Below, in pieces: positions 41,252 to 49,902 of a stretch of 64,000 nt of DNA. The stretch spans positions 11,296 to 75,295 of the forward strand of contig NZ_JBLWTL010000013.1 of NCBI RefSeq assembly GCF_048270095.1, given 5' to 3'. The stretch is from Maricaulis sp048270095. Lineage in GTDB: Bacteria > Pseudomonadota > Alphaproteobacteria > Caulobacterales > Maricaulaceae. The notes beneath the pieces are model-generated. The model ran no database searches, was not told the origin of the DNA, and saw only the letters and a list, made by a program, of their open reading frames with translations. Positions within the stretch are counted from its first letter, which is position 1. Every line of letters begins with the position of its first letter. Made by a program: the position numbers and the translations under genes.

Positions 41252-42997
41252 CTAGCCGACGCGCGCGGGCAGGCCAAGCCGGGCACGCATGTCATCGCTC
41301 AATCCCGCGAGCATGCCCTGGGCTGCCTCGAAACCCGCTTCCAGCGATTCGTCATAGCGGGCCCAGTCGCGCAGATCGACCGTGGTTTCCGGCAGGATCA
41401 GCAGATCGGCCGCCTCACGTCCGGTGTCGCGGTCATCGGCAACACCGACCGTCGCCGCACGCATCAGCAAGGAGGCAATGGGCGGCAGGGATTTGAACCC
41501 GTTCTTTCGAACCCAGTTGAAGAAATTGGGCGGGTCGATGAAATCCGCCGGATCGAGCCCCTGGGCGCGGCTGACATCGACGCCGACCACCGAGCCGCGA
41601 TGGAAAGCGCGCATCTCGCGGGCCGGGAAATTGGTGAAAACGGCGCCATCGACCAGGATTTGCCCGTCCTGGACCACCGGCGGCAGCAGGCCGGGGATTG
41701 CGACGGTCGCCCGCAGGGCTTCGCGGACCAGGCCGCTGCGGTGCACGAAAGGCCGGCCGGTGGCGAGATTCGAGGACAGGCAGAAGAAGGGCCGCACCAT
41801 GTCGGCAATCTCGGCATCGCCGAAATGCTCTTTCAGACGGGCATTGACCTTGCGGCCCCTGGCCAGGGAGATGACCGGGAGATTCCAGTCATCCAGCGGG
41901 TTGGAATCAACGAAGGCGCGGCGGATCCGGTCCTCGAGCTCGTCATCATTCCAGTCCAGCCCGATCCCGGCGGCAATAATACCGCCCATTGAGGCGCCGC
42001 CGACGAAGTCAAACTTCATGCCCGCTTCGCGCAGGGCGCGGATCGCACCGATATGGGCATAGGCCCGCGCGCCCCCGCCCGAGATGATCAGGCCAACCGA
42101 CTGGCCGGTCAGCGTGCGTGCAAGCCGGTCTGCATCAATGCGGTCATGCTCCTGACGCCAGTGGAAAACCCGTGCCGCGTCAGACGCCGAAGCCCATTCC
42201 TGCGGGCGCGATGCCGCTGTGGTGCCGCCGAAGTGCAGCATGACGATATCGATCAGCTTGAGCTTGGCAGCAGGTGAGGGATCATCGGGCAGGAGCGGCG
42301 TGGAGGGGCGCGCATCGGAGCGCGCCAGGAGCCAGATCCGGTCCGCCCGGCCCATCGCACGCCGGGCCCAGACCGGATCGCCCAGGCGTGCGGTCAGCAG
42401 CACAATGTCGTGGCGCGTCTCGAGCGCTTCGAGGCGGCTGCCGCTCCATTCCGCGTGGCTGTCGTCACAAATGACACACGTCTTGCCCAGCCGGGCGAGC
42501 GCTTCCTTCAACTCGGCGGCCCGGTAGGCCAGGTCAATCGTTGGCGAGCTGCTGATCAGCGCGAATACCCGGGGCTCTGCGGCGACATTGCGCTGGGTGC
42601 CACGCAGGCGGGCCAGCATCATCCGGGCCAGCTCGCGCATCAGGCTGGCATGTTTACGGGTCAGCTTGTCGAAGCTTGCCTTGGGCAGGCGCACCAGCTC
42701 GGTATCGCGCAGGGCGTAGACGCTGGCACTATGCGGGCTTTCGTCGAGCAGTGACATTTCGCCGACTGGCTCGCCGGCACGGATATAGCCGATCAGATTG
42801 GGTCGCCCGAGCGCCCCGCCGCGAAACGCTGCCAGCGCGCCCGATCGCACCAGATAGAATGCATCGGCCGGATCGCCTTCGCGGAACAGCATTTGTCCGG
42901 CCGGAAGGCAGAACCATTCAACCTCGGCCTCAACCGCATTGAGGGCGGATTTCTCGACGCGCTTCAGGAAGGGCAGGAAGGAGAGGGTGAGTGCCAT
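41252..42997 (-). CDS. Patatin-like phospholipase with N-terminal cNMP-binding domain
   Basis: 581 residues. N-terminal cyclic-nucleotide-binding-like domain (residues about 12-125: GQMLFREGDPADAFYLVRSG, GEMSLLDESPHSASVYAL), a middle region, then a patatin domain with the oxyanion loop SGGGARAYAHIGAIRAL, the nucleophile motif GGASMGG and the dyad Asp in LVDGAVFTNFP. This is the bacterial NTE/lysophospholipase (RssA/YchK-like with cNMP domain) architecture that hydrolyses membrane lipids at the inner face. All catalytic residues are present. No membrane helix is obvious. Confidence 0.92.
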   Translation of the reverse strand: MALTLSFLPFLKRVEKSALNAVEAEVEWFCLPAGQMLFREGDPADAFYLVRSGALAAFRGGALGRPNLIGYIRAGEPVGEMSLLDESPHSASVYALRDTELVRLPKASFDKLTRKHASLMRELARMMLARLRGTQRNVAAEPRVFALISSSPTIDLAYRAAELKEALARLGKTCVICDDSHAEWSGSRLEALETRHDIVLLTARLGDPVWARRAMGRADRIWLLARSDARPSTPLLPDDPSPAAKLKLIDIVMLHFGGTTAASRPQEWASASDAARVFHWRQEHDRIDADRLARTLTGQSVGLIISGGGARAYAHIGAIRALREAGMKFDFVGGASMGGIIAAGIGLDWNDDELEDRIRRAFVDSNPLDDWNLPVISLARGRKVNARLKEHFGDAEIADMVRPFFCLSSNLATGRPFVHRSGLVREALRATVAIPGLLPPVVQDGQILVDGAVFTNFPAREMRAFHRGSVVGVDVSRAQGLDPADFIDPPNFFNWVRKNGFKSLPPIASLLMRAATVGVADDRDTGREAADLLILPETTVDLRDWARYDESLEAGFEAAQGMLAGLSDDMRARLGLPARVG

Positions 42998-43131
42998 GAG
43001 GTGTCGGGCGAATCTTCAAACGGGTTGTCAGGCCCGCACAATGGATGATTCGCAGGAAATCATGGACTGGCACCCAGCGCAAAGCTCGAAATTGCGGGGC
43101 TTAACCCGCGGCGGTGGAATTCACGTCGCGA

Positions 43132-43767
43132 TCAGAAGCGACGGCGAATCACCAGATGGGCCACCGGACGGAATGAACGTGCCTGCGTCTCGCCGACGGC
43201 CTGGCGGTCCATATTGTCGAGATCGTCGAGCAGGGTCATGGTCTCGCCGGTATCCTGGTCGAGGATCTGCAACCGGTCGCGGCCGCGGTCCTGGAAATAG
43301 GCACCGCCCTCGACGGTCAGGCTCCACTGGTCGAGATTGCGTACGGTGATGCCGGCACCGAGATAGCTCGTCAGTTTTTCCAGCCCGGTCTCGCGCAGGT
43401 CCTCTGTCAATTCGGCGTGCGGAAAACCGGCCCAGGCGGGGCTTCCAGCCTGTTGGGTCCAGGCCGGAACGGCATTGCCATAGAGCGGGCGCACGGCGCC
43501 AGCCGACAGGTAGAATTCATCGCCAAACGGGAAGAAGTCGACTTGCCCGGTCAGTGTGGTGATATCGGTTTCCAGGATCGGGGTGCTGGGGAGAAGGCCA
43601 ATTGCCGGTGCCGCTTCCTCACTGGAGAAGTGCCAGCGCAGCAGGGCCGAATCGCCCGTTTCCCCGATGCGCGTCGTCCAGGACTGCGAATCCTGCAGGG
43701 CCTGGGCCGAAGTGGCGCCTGAGGCCAGTATCGACATGGCGGCAGCCAGTGCAAAACGCGAAACCAT
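43132..43767 (-). CDS. Exported protein, possible outer-membrane beta-barrel
   Basis: 211 residues from the ATG at 43767 (GGAGG five bases upstream). A signal peptide (MVSRFALAAAMSILASGATSA) is followed by a sequence of alternating hydrophobic strands (ALLRWHFSS, DITTLTGQVDFFPFGDEFYLSAGAV, TSYLGAGITVRNLDQWSLTVEGGAYF) and it ends in Phe after VAHLVIRRR, as many outer-membrane barrels do. No named family recognised. A 17-bp tandem repeat lies just upstream of its ribosome site and may overlap the promoter. Confidence 0.65.
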   Translation of the reverse strand: MVSRFALAAAMSILASGATSAQALQDSQSWTTRIGETGDSALLRWHFSSEEAAPAIGLLPSTPILETDITTLTGQVDFFPFGDEFYLSAGAVRPLYGNAVPAWTQQAGSPAWAGFPHAELTEDLRETGLEKLTSYLGAGITVRNLDQWSLTVEGGAYFQDRGRDRLQILDQDTGETMTLLDDLDNMDRQAVGETQARSFRPVAHLVIRRRF

Positions 43768-43777
43768 GGACACCTCC

Positions 43778-43820
43778 CTGAGTGTTATCCGGCCCTGAGT
43801 GTTATCCGGCCCTGAGTGTT
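43778..43820. repeat. 17-bp tandem repeat, 2.5 units
   Basis: The unit CTGAGTGTTATCCGGCC occurs at 43778-43794 and 43795-43811, with a partial third copy CTGAGTGTT at 43812-43820. It is placed directly upstream of the ribosome site of the minus-strand exported protein, so copy number could change its leader length. Confidence 0.9.
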
Positions 43821-43985
43821 TTTGGCGGTCAGAAATCTTTGTTCCTGAAGCCTGCGCTCCACCCCTGAATCAGAAGTTAAAGTGCCGACATTGATGGTTT
43901 CAAGCCATCTTATGGTTGCCAGACTATGATGAAATCGAGCGCGCTCCAAGGCTGATCGTGGAGCGCTGAAGGATTATCATATGCA

Positions 43986-44021
43986 CGTCCGGCCCTTGCC
44001 AAGGCAGGCAAGGGCCGGACG
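43986..44021. terminator. Perfect 15-bp hairpin, possible terminator of the DUF5694 gene
   Basis: CGTCCGGCCCTTGCC pairs perfectly with GGCAAGGGCCGGACG around a 6-nt loop. It lies 48 bp after the stop of the minus-strand gene at 44069. Neither side has a proper T-run, so it may be a weak terminator, an mRNA 3' stabiliser or another structure. Confidence 0.5.
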
Positions 44022-44068
44022 ATATTGCCCGGTCGCTGGGGAGTGATCGGGCGATGGGTGGGGCGCGG

Positions 44069-44887
44069 TCAGTCCAGATAGGCCAGCGGATCGATCAGCT
44101 CGAGATTCGGCGCCGAATCGATGAATTGGTCGAGCAGGTATTTATGACCGGCGCCATAGACGACCAGGACCCGTTCGCCCGGCCCGGCGAGCCGGGCGAT
44201 ATTGGCGAAGATGTGCAGATTGCGGCCCCACCAGACCTGCATCTGCTCGGCGCCGACAGGATTGTCGGCTGCCCCCATCTGGGCGGTCAGAAGGTAGAGC
44301 GCGTGATAACCGGCCATCTCGGCTGAATTGGTCTCGATCAGCCGGTCCAGTACCGGACGTGCCGCCTGGTCCGGCGATTCCAACTGCGCCTGGATCGGGG
44401 CCATGAAAGCGTTGAACCCGGCGAGAAGGTCATCCTGGCCGGCCGCCTCGGCCGCGGCAAACATGCCGCCAAAATCCATCTCGCTCGCGTAATCAACGGC
44501 ATAGACCTGATCCAGGTCCAGCCGTGCGGCGAGTGCCAGGCCGATTTGCTGTCGTTCATTGACGGCGAGCGCGCCTTCGCCAGCTCGGTATCGCCGGTAG
44601 GTCGCGTTGAATTCCGACTCGTGTTCGGGGGGCAGCTCGACGAGAATCCGGGTCGGAGCGAAGGTTTCGAGACGGTCGAGGACGGTGGCGATCTCGGCCT
44701 GCCGTTCCGGGCTCAGGTAGTCGACGACGGGAGAATTGACGTAATCGCTGCCGCCGCCGGTGAAGTGAAACGTGCCCAGCACCATGATCGCAGGTGGGGC
44801 CACGGGTTCATTGGCCGGTGGATTCTGCGCCAGGGCTGCGGAGCTCATGGCCAGGGCCATGAAGAGGATTGCGGTGTGACGAAGCAT
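44069..44887 (-). CDS. DUF5694 domain exported protein (TraB/ChaN-like)
   Basis: 272 residues with a cleavable signal peptide (MLRHTAILFMALAMSSAALA). The motif IMVLGTFHFTGGG at the start, RILVELPPEHE in the middle and VLVVYGAGHKYLLDQFI at the end match DUF5694 proteins, which look related to the TraB/PrgY/ChaN (Tiki) fold with conserved His and Glu. Some family relatives are metalloproteases or haem-binding proteins; the activity here is unknown. Periplasmic. Divergent from mccB with 133 bp between starts. Confidence 0.8.
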   Translation of the reverse strand: MLRHTAILFMALAMSSAALAQNPPANEPVAPPAIMVLGTFHFTGGGSDYVNSPVVDYLSPERQAEIATVLDRLETFAPTRILVELPPEHESEFNATYRRYRAGEGALAVNERQQIGLALAARLDLDQVYAVDYASEMDFGGMFAAAEAAGQDDLLAGFNAFMAPIQAQLESPDQAARPVLDRLIETNSAEMAGYHALYLLTAQMGAADNPVGAEQMQVWWGRNLHIFANIARLAGPGERVLVVYGAGHKYLLDQFIDSAPNLELIDPLAYLD

Positions 44888-45020
44888 GGCTGGGTCCCGT
44901 GTTTGTGATTGCTCGGACCTGTGATGCCCGGGGCGGGCAATTTGGATGCACGGGTGATTGCCTTGATGCGGTCAGGCAGGGTAAGCAGCGAGACCCATCC
45001 GCGACATGTCGAGGCTTTTC

Positions 45021-46628
45021 ATGACCCAATTGACAACGGCCATCGATACCGACTCGCAGGCCTTCCGCGATAATGCCACCGCGATGCAGGCCCTGCTGGA
45101 CCAGCTGCAGGCCAAAACGGCCGAGGCAGCAATCGGCGGTTCGGCGCGTTCGCGGGACAAGCACACCTCGCGCGGCAAGCTCTTGCCCCGGGAACGCGTC
45201 GAACGCCTGCTTGATCCGGGTTCACCGCTTCTCGAAATCGGAGCCCTGGCCGCCAATGGCATGTATGAGGGCAATGTTCATGGCGCCGGGATGATTGCCG
45301 GCATCGGCCGCGTCTCCGGCCGTGAAGTGATGATTGTCTGCAATGACCCGACCATCAAGGGCGGCGCCTACTACCCGATGACGGTGAAAAAGCATTTGCG
45401 CGCCCAGGAAATCGCGATGCAGAACCGGCTGCCCTGCGTCTATCTGGTCGATAGCGGCGGCGCCAATCTGCCGCACCAGGCCGATGTCTTCCCGGATCGC
45501 GAGCATTTCGGCCGGATTTTCTACAACCAGGCCAATATGTCGGCGATGGGCATTCCCCAGATCGCCGTTGTGATGGGGTCGTGCACCGCGGGCGGTGCCT
45601 ATGTGCCGGCCATGTCGGACGAGAGTATTATCGTGCGCGAGCAGGGCACTATCTTCCTGGCAGGACCACCACTGGTGAAGGCTGCGACGGGCGAAGTGAT
45701 CTCGGCCGAGGACCTCGGCGGGGCCGATGTCCATTGCCGCACTTCCGGCGTTGCTGACCACTATGCCGCCAATGACGAACACGCCCTGCATATCTGTCGC
45801 CGGATCGTCGCCAATCTCAATTCGACCAAGACAATTGACCTCGATCTGTCCGAACCTTGTGAACCGGCGCTGGATCCGGCCGAGCTCGATGGCGTCATCC
45901 CCGCTGATATCCGGGCGCCCTATGATGTGCGCGAAGTGATTGCCCGCCTGGTCGATGGCTCGGTGTTCGACGAATTCAAGAAACTCTATGGCGAGACCCT
46001 GGTGACCGGCTTTGCCCGGCTCTACGGCATGCCTGTCGGTATCATCGCCAATAATGGGATCCTGTTCTCGGAAAGCGCGCAAAAGGGTGCGCATTTCATC
46101 GAGCTCTGTGCGCAGCGCGGCATTCCGCTGGTCTTCCTGCAAAATATCACCGGCTTCATGGTCGGCTCCAAGGCCGAGCATGGCGGGATCGCCAAGGATG
46201 GCGCCAAGCTGGTCACGGCCGTGTCGACCTTCAAGGGACCGAAATTCACCATCATCATTGGCGGTTCCTATGGCGCCGGCAATTACGGCATGTGTGGCCG
46301 GGCCTATAGTCCACGCTTTCTCTTCATGTGGCCCAATGCCCGCATTTCGGTGATGGGCGGCGAACAGGCTGCCGCCGTGCTGGCGACCGTCAAACGCGAT
46401 TCGATGGAGCATCGCGGTGAGGACTGGCCGCTCGAGGATGAGGCGGCTTTCAAGGCGCCGATCCGCGAGAGCTATGAGGCCGAGGGCAATCCCTATTTCT
46501 CCACCGCGCGAATGTGGGATGACGGCATTATCGCCCCGTCCGACACCCGCCGTGTGCTCGGGCTCGCCCTGTCGGCAGCGCTCAATGCACCGATCGAGAA
46601 GACCACATTCGGCCTGTTCCGGATGTAG
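45021..46628 (+). CDS. mccB: 3-Methylcrotonyl-CoA carboxylase beta subunit
   Basis: 535 residues from the ATG at 45021 (GAGG six bases upstream); an ATG five codons earlier exists. Carboxyltransferase with two crotonase-like halves: GGSARSRDKHTSRGKLLPRE, GRVSGREVMIVCNDPTIKGG, VYLVDSGGANLPHQADVFPD, GSCTAGGAYVPAMSDES in the N-half, and QNITGFMVGSKAEHGGIAKD, GGSYGAGNYGMCGRAYSPRF in the C-half. The wording is that of MCC beta. It transfers CO2 from biotin to 3-methylcrotonyl-CoA. Its alpha subunit is encoded at 50769, with the hydratase gene between. Confidence 0.94.
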   Translation: MTQLTTAIDTDSQAFRDNATAMQALLDQLQAKTAEAAIGGSARSRDKHTSRGKLLPRERVERLLDPGSPLLEIGALAANGMYEGNVHGAGMIAGIGRVSGREVMIVCNDPTIKGGAYYPMTVKKHLRAQEIAMQNRLPCVYLVDSGGANLPHQADVFPDREHFGRIFYNQANMSAMGIPQIAVVMGSCTAGGAYVPAMSDESIIVREQGTIFLAGPPLVKAATGEVISAEDLGGADVHCRTSGVADHYAANDEHALHICRRIVANLNSTKTIDLDLSEPCEPALDPAELDGVIPADIRAPYDVREVIARLVDGSVFDEFKKLYGETLVTGFARLYGMPVGIIANNGILFSESAQKGAHFIELCAQRGIPLVFLQNITGFMVGSKAEHGGIAKDGAKLVTAVSTFKGPKFTIIIGGSYGAGNYGMCGRAYSPRFLFMWPNARISVMGGEQAAAVLATVKRDSMEHRGEDWPLEDEAAFKAPIRESYEAEGNPYFSTARMWDDGIIAPSDTRRVLGLALSAALNAPIEKTTFGLFRM

Positions 46629-46705
46629 GCTGCGCTGGCTGCGGCTCCGTGCCACGCCGGTGAAACCGGCCGGCTTTGCTAGAGTGTGGGCGAGGAGACA
46701 CGCCC

Positions 46706-47293
46706 ATGCCCAAAACCGTTTGCGTCATCAATGGTCATCCTGATCCGGCCAAGGGGCATTTCGTCGAGGCGCTGGCCGATGCCTATGCCCACGGGGCCGG
46801 CGAGGGCGATCACACGGTCAGCCGGATCGATATTGCCAAACTGCCGATCGAGTTTCTGCGCAATGCCGCCGAGTTCGGCCGCCCGCCGGGCGACGCGATC
46901 ATTGCCGAGCGCGCCAAGATCGCCGCGGCGGACCATATCGTATTCATCTATCCGCTCTGGGTGGGGTCTATGCCCGCGATCGGGAAGGCTTTCCTCGAGC
47001 AAGTCAGCCGCGACGGATTTATGGCGGAGACGTCAGGTGAGGCCAATCAGATGCCGGTCCGGAAGATGACGGGCAAATCGGTCCGCCTGATTGTCACCAT
47101 GGGCATGCCCGGCCTCGCCTATCGTTTCATCTTCGGAGCCCATAGCGTGAAAGCCGTCAAGCGGGGCATTTTCCGCATGGTCGGCTTCAAGCCCGTGCGG
47201 CACACGATTTTGGGCATGGTCGGGGCGACGGGGGCCAAGGGGCGGTCGAAGATGCTCGCCCGGGTGCGCACAATGGGGCTGCGGGCCCGTTGA
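46706..47293 (+). CDS. NAD(P)H dehydrogenase (quinone)/flavodoxin-fold protein
   Basis: 195 residues from the ATG at 46706 (AGGAG nine bases upstream). Flavodoxin-like fold: VCVINGHPDPAKGHFVEAL (FMN phosphate loop), ADHIVFIYPLWVGSMPAIGKAFLEQV (the YPLWWxxxPAxxK quinone reductase motif). It probably reduces quinones by two electrons to avoid redox cycling. It follows mccB by 77 bp on the same strand, but its role in leucine degradation is not implied. Confidence 0.87.
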   Translation: MPKTVCVINGHPDPAKGHFVEALADAYAHGAGEGDHTVSRIDIAKLPIEFLRNAAEFGRPPGDAIIAERAKIAAADHIVFIYPLWVGSMPAIGKAFLEQVSRDGFMAETSGEANQMPVRKMTGKSVRLIVTMGMPGLAYRFIFGAHSVKAVKRGIFRMVGFKPVRHTILGMVGATGAKGRSKMLARVRTMGLRAR

Positions 47294-47364
47294 CGCCTCG
47301 CAGGCCAGACTGATCCGCTGCGGTGGCACGGGCGTATCCCTTCAGACACATGGAGTTTGAACGG

Positions 47365-47997
47365 ATGCGATATTTGATGATTTCCGCGCTGCTGAGTTTG
47401 GGGACTGCCTCGGCGGCGTCCGCTGCCGATGAGCCGGCCCACACCGTGATTCGCTCCGAGGGGGCGATCGAGATCCGCGATTACGACGCGGTGATTGAGG
47501 CGCATGTCGAGGTTGAAGGCGACCGGCGCGGCGCCGTCAATGCCGGCTTCCGGCCTCTGGCAGGCTATATTTTCGGCGGCAACCAGTCTCGCGACCAGGA
47601 CGGAGCCGAACAGATCGCGATGACGACGCCGGTTATCCAGTCAGCGTCGCAGCGCATTGCCATGACCGCACCGGTTACCCAGGAAGTCTCCGAGGATGGC
47701 GTCTGGCGCATTGCCTTCATCATGCCCGCACAATGGACGATGGAGACTTTGCCCGTGCCGGACAATGCCGAGGTTCGCCTGGTCGAAATTCCGGCACGCC
47801 GGATGGCGGCGATCCGGTTTTCCGGACGCGCCCGTGACGCGGACATGGTGGAGAAGCAGGCTGAATTGCTCGAATTTCTCGCCGCCCATGACTATCGGGT
47901 GATCGGCGAGCTGCAATATGCCTATTACAACCCGCCCTGGACGCTGGGGCCTTTCCGGCGCAATGAAGTCATGGTCGAGGTTGAACGCTCTGATTGA
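47365..47997 (+). CDS. SOUL haem-binding family protein
   Basis: 210 residues from the ATG at 47365, with GGAG nine bases upstream. A signal peptide (MRYLMISALLSLGTASAASA) precedes a SOUL/HEBP domain: HTVIRSEGAIEIRDYDAVIE, FRPLAGYIFGGNQS, EQIAMTTPVIQ and IAMTAPVTQ, WRIAFIMPAQWTMETLPVPD and AIRFSGRARD. Family members bind haem or related tetrapyrroles. Exported, so it acts in the periplasm. A GC-rich inverted repeat (48010-48029, GGCGGG / CCCGCC) follows the stop. Confidence 0.88.
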   Translation: MRYLMISALLSLGTASAASAADEPAHTVIRSEGAIEIRDYDAVIEAHVEVEGDRRGAVNAGFRPLAGYIFGGNQSRDQDGAEQIAMTTPVIQSASQRIAMTAPVTQEVSEDGVWRIAFIMPAQWTMETLPVPDNAEVRLVEIPARRMAAIRFSGRARDADMVEKQAELLEFLAAHDYRVIGELQYAYYNPPWTLGPFRRNEVMVEVERSD

Positions 47998-48105
47998 AGG
48001 GCTCTTCAGGCGGGCCATCATCCCGCCAGCATTGTCGTGACAAGACCGGTCCCGTGCCTGTAGTCTTCCCCCGGAATGCAGCACGCCAAGCCCGGGGGGA
48101 TTGAT

Positions 48106-48426
48106 ATGGCAGAGTTTTTCCAGACGGTTCTGATATATGCCCGCGAGGGGTTTGCCGAGGTCAATGCCTTGCAGGGGCTCGTTATAGCCTTGATCGCAAC
48201 CGTCCTGATGACGCGCTGGGCGCGTCTGCTGGTGATGGTCCTCGGGGCCGTGGTGGCGAATGTCGTGGTCGATGCCCTGCGCCCGGTCCTGTTCGACCAG
48301 GCCGTATTCAGGCTGCCGCCGGTGCTGGATGCCGCCTACTGGCACTATCTATTGCTCTTGTTCGCGGGCTTTCTGGTCGTGATCGGTATTATGTTTATGG
48401 TCAAACGGGTTGTGCTGAAAGGCTGA
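48106..48426 (+). CDS. Small two-helix membrane protein A (paralogue of next gene)
   Basis: 106 residues from the ATG at 48106, preceded by GGGGGGA. It has two or three hydrophobic segments (about residues 18-55 and 77-100) with the end YLLLLFAGFLVVIGIMFMVK plus RVVLKG. The layout is shared with the next gene: a membrane segment ending in VVVDALRPV, a polar loop, then YxxYLL and a final helix with basic end. Family unknown; the pair is probably a duplication. No charge or motif suggests an enzyme. Confidence 0.65.
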   Translation: MAEFFQTVLIYAREGFAEVNALQGLVIALIATVLMTRWARLLVMVLGAVVANVVVDALRPVLFDQAVFRLPPVLDAAYWHYLLLLFAGFLVVIGIMFMVKRVVLKG

Positions 48427-48546
48427 TAGAATTCCCCTGAGAGGGGAAGAGGCTTTCCAAATCGTAAAATTGTGAACATCGTTAGCCTAATGGGCGCGTC
48501 TTGGGGTAAGGTAAGCGTCGTCATTCATGGCGGAGGGGAACGCAAT

Positions 48547-48939
48547 ATGGAATTCATGGAGCCGGTGATCGGCTATTTTAATCAAGGTCTCGACTTTTTC
48601 ATGCCGGGGCTTCTGGCGTATGCAGGTGACGGCGCGGCCGTTAACTGGATGGCGCTGGGCATCCAGCTTGGCGTGATTGCACTCGTGCTGGCACTGCTGA
48701 TGCGCGAAATTGGCGGGATCATCATTTTCACGGTGGTCGGTGTGGTCATTCACGTGATCGTCGATGTCGTGATGCCGATGGTCCGCGGCGGTGGTGGCGA
48801 AAGCTTTGATATCAACGCTTTCATCTCGCAATTCACGCAGATGGATTACCTGTTGTATCTGGGCGCCCTGGCGATCGGCTATTTCGTGGGCATCATCATT
48901 CTGTCCATTCTCAAAGGCCTGATTTTCCGCGGCGACTGA
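48547..48939 (+). CDS. Small two-helix membrane protein B (paralogue of previous gene)
   Basis: 130 residues from the ATG at 48547 (GGAGGGG eight bases upstream); longer frames lack a ribosome site. Hydrophobic segments about 32-48, 56-74 and 102-124. IFTVVGVVIHVIVDVVMPMV and YLLYLGALAIGYFVGIIILS with KGLIFRGD line up with the previous protein. Between them is a Gly-rich loop (RGGGGESFDINAFI). It is followed by a strong terminator. Family unknown. Confidence 0.65.
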   Translation: MEFMEPVIGYFNQGLDFFMPGLLAYAGDGAAVNWMALGIQLGVIALVLALLMREIGGIIIFTVVGVVIHVIVDVVMPMVRGGGGESFDINAFISQFTQMDYLLYLGALAIGYFVGIIILSILKGLIFRGD

Positions 48940-48966
48940 TGCCGGCAGGATGACGGGTAGAAATTG

Positions 48967-49000
48967 GGGCTGCCGGCATTCGTGCCGGTGGCCCTTTTTT
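48967..49000 (+). terminator. Rho-independent terminator with TTCG tetraloop
   Basis: A 12-bp stem with two GU pairs (GGGCTGCCGGCA / TGCCGGTGGCCC), a TTCG loop and six T residues, 27 bp after the small membrane protein gene. Confidence 0.92.
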
Positions 49001-49094
49001 GTGCGCGTTCAGCGAAGCAGCGGCAATCCGCCCCTTGGCCCGCGCCCGCGCCGGGGCTAAGTCTGGTGGGTCAGTTTCGCAATGAGGAAATCCG

Positions 49095-49889
49095 ATGAGC
49101 GACGCAGTCGTCCTGCTTGATGTCAGCCCTGCCGGTGTGGCCGTGGTCACGATCAACCGTCCCGAGAAGCATAATGCCTTCAATGCCGAGGTGATTGCGG
49201 CGCTGTCGGAAATCTTCGAGACCCTGCGCGCCAATCCGGGCAATGTCCGCATGGTGTTGCTGCGCGGGGCCGGGCCGAGCTTCTCCGCCGGCGCCGACCT
49301 GGAATGGATGCAATCGGCAGCCCATTTCGACGAGATCGATAACGAGCAGGACGCGATGGCCCTCGCCACCATGCTCAAACGTCTCTACGACCTGCCGCAA
49401 ATGACCGTGGCGCTGGTGCAGGGCGCTGCCATGGGCGGCGGTGCCGGCCTGCTGGCGGCCTGTGATGTCGGTGTGGTGATGGCGGATGCCAAGATCCGCT
49501 TCTCTGAAGTCCGGCTCGGCCTGACGCCGGCGACGATCTCGCCCTATGTGATCCGCGCGATCGGCCCGAAATGGGCCCGGGCCCTGTTTGTCTCGGGCGA
49601 GAGCTTTGATGGCAATTTTGCCTATCATATGGGCCTGGCCCAATATGTCGTCGCGAATATGGAAGAGATGACGCAGATGGAAGAGCATCTCGCCAAACTC
49701 GCTTTCGCCACGGCTCCCGGCGCCGTCGCCGATGCCAAGCAATTGGTTGATGATGTCGCCGGACGCGAGATCGATCACGGGCTGGCTGTTCACACCGCCA
49801 AGGCGATTGCCAAGCGCCGCGTCTCCGAAGAGGGCCGCGAGGGCCTTGTTGCCTTCCTCGAACGCCGCAAGCCGAGCTGGGCCGAATAG
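49095..49889 (+). CDS. liuC: Methylglutaconyl-CoA hydratase-like enoyl-CoA hydratase
   Basis: 264 residues; GAGGAAAT precedes the ATG. Crotonase fold: VAVVTINRPEKHNAFNAEVI, GAGPSFSAGADLEWMQ (oxyanion hole), VALVQGAAMGGGAGLLAACD and FSEVRLGLTPATISPYVIRAIG, with the catalytic-type Glu in SEVRLGL. The sequence pattern and the position before mccA and after mccB fit 3-methylglutaconyl-CoA hydratase, the step after MCC that gives HMG-CoA in leucine breakdown. General enoyl-CoA hydratase is the fallback. Confidence 0.85.
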   Translation: MSDAVVLLDVSPAGVAVVTINRPEKHNAFNAEVIAALSEIFETLRANPGNVRMVLLRGAGPSFSAGADLEWMQSAAHFDEIDNEQDAMALATMLKRLYDLPQMTVALVQGAAMGGGAGLLAACDVGVVMADAKIRFSEVRLGLTPATISPYVIRAIGPKWARALFVSGESFDGNFAYHMGLAQYVVANMEEMTQMEEHLAKLAFATAPGAVADAKQLVDDVAGREIDHGLAVHTAKAIAKRRVSEEGREGLVAFLERRKPSWAE

Positions 49890-49902
49890 AAGCGCTCGCC
49901 GG

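Larger units (their letters stand above)
43768..44068. other. Gene-free stretch of 301 bp with tandem repeat and hairpin
   Basis: No gene is seen. It contains two and a half copies of a 17-bp tandem repeat (43778-43820) and a perfect 15-bp hairpin (43986-44021). Between them the sequence is AT-richer for this genome and could hold the promoter of the 43767 gene. Confidence 0.6.

Noticed and set aside
45222..46655. 477-codon minus-strand frame opposite mccB
   Set aside because: Shadow of the carboxyltransferase gene, without ribosome site or domain.
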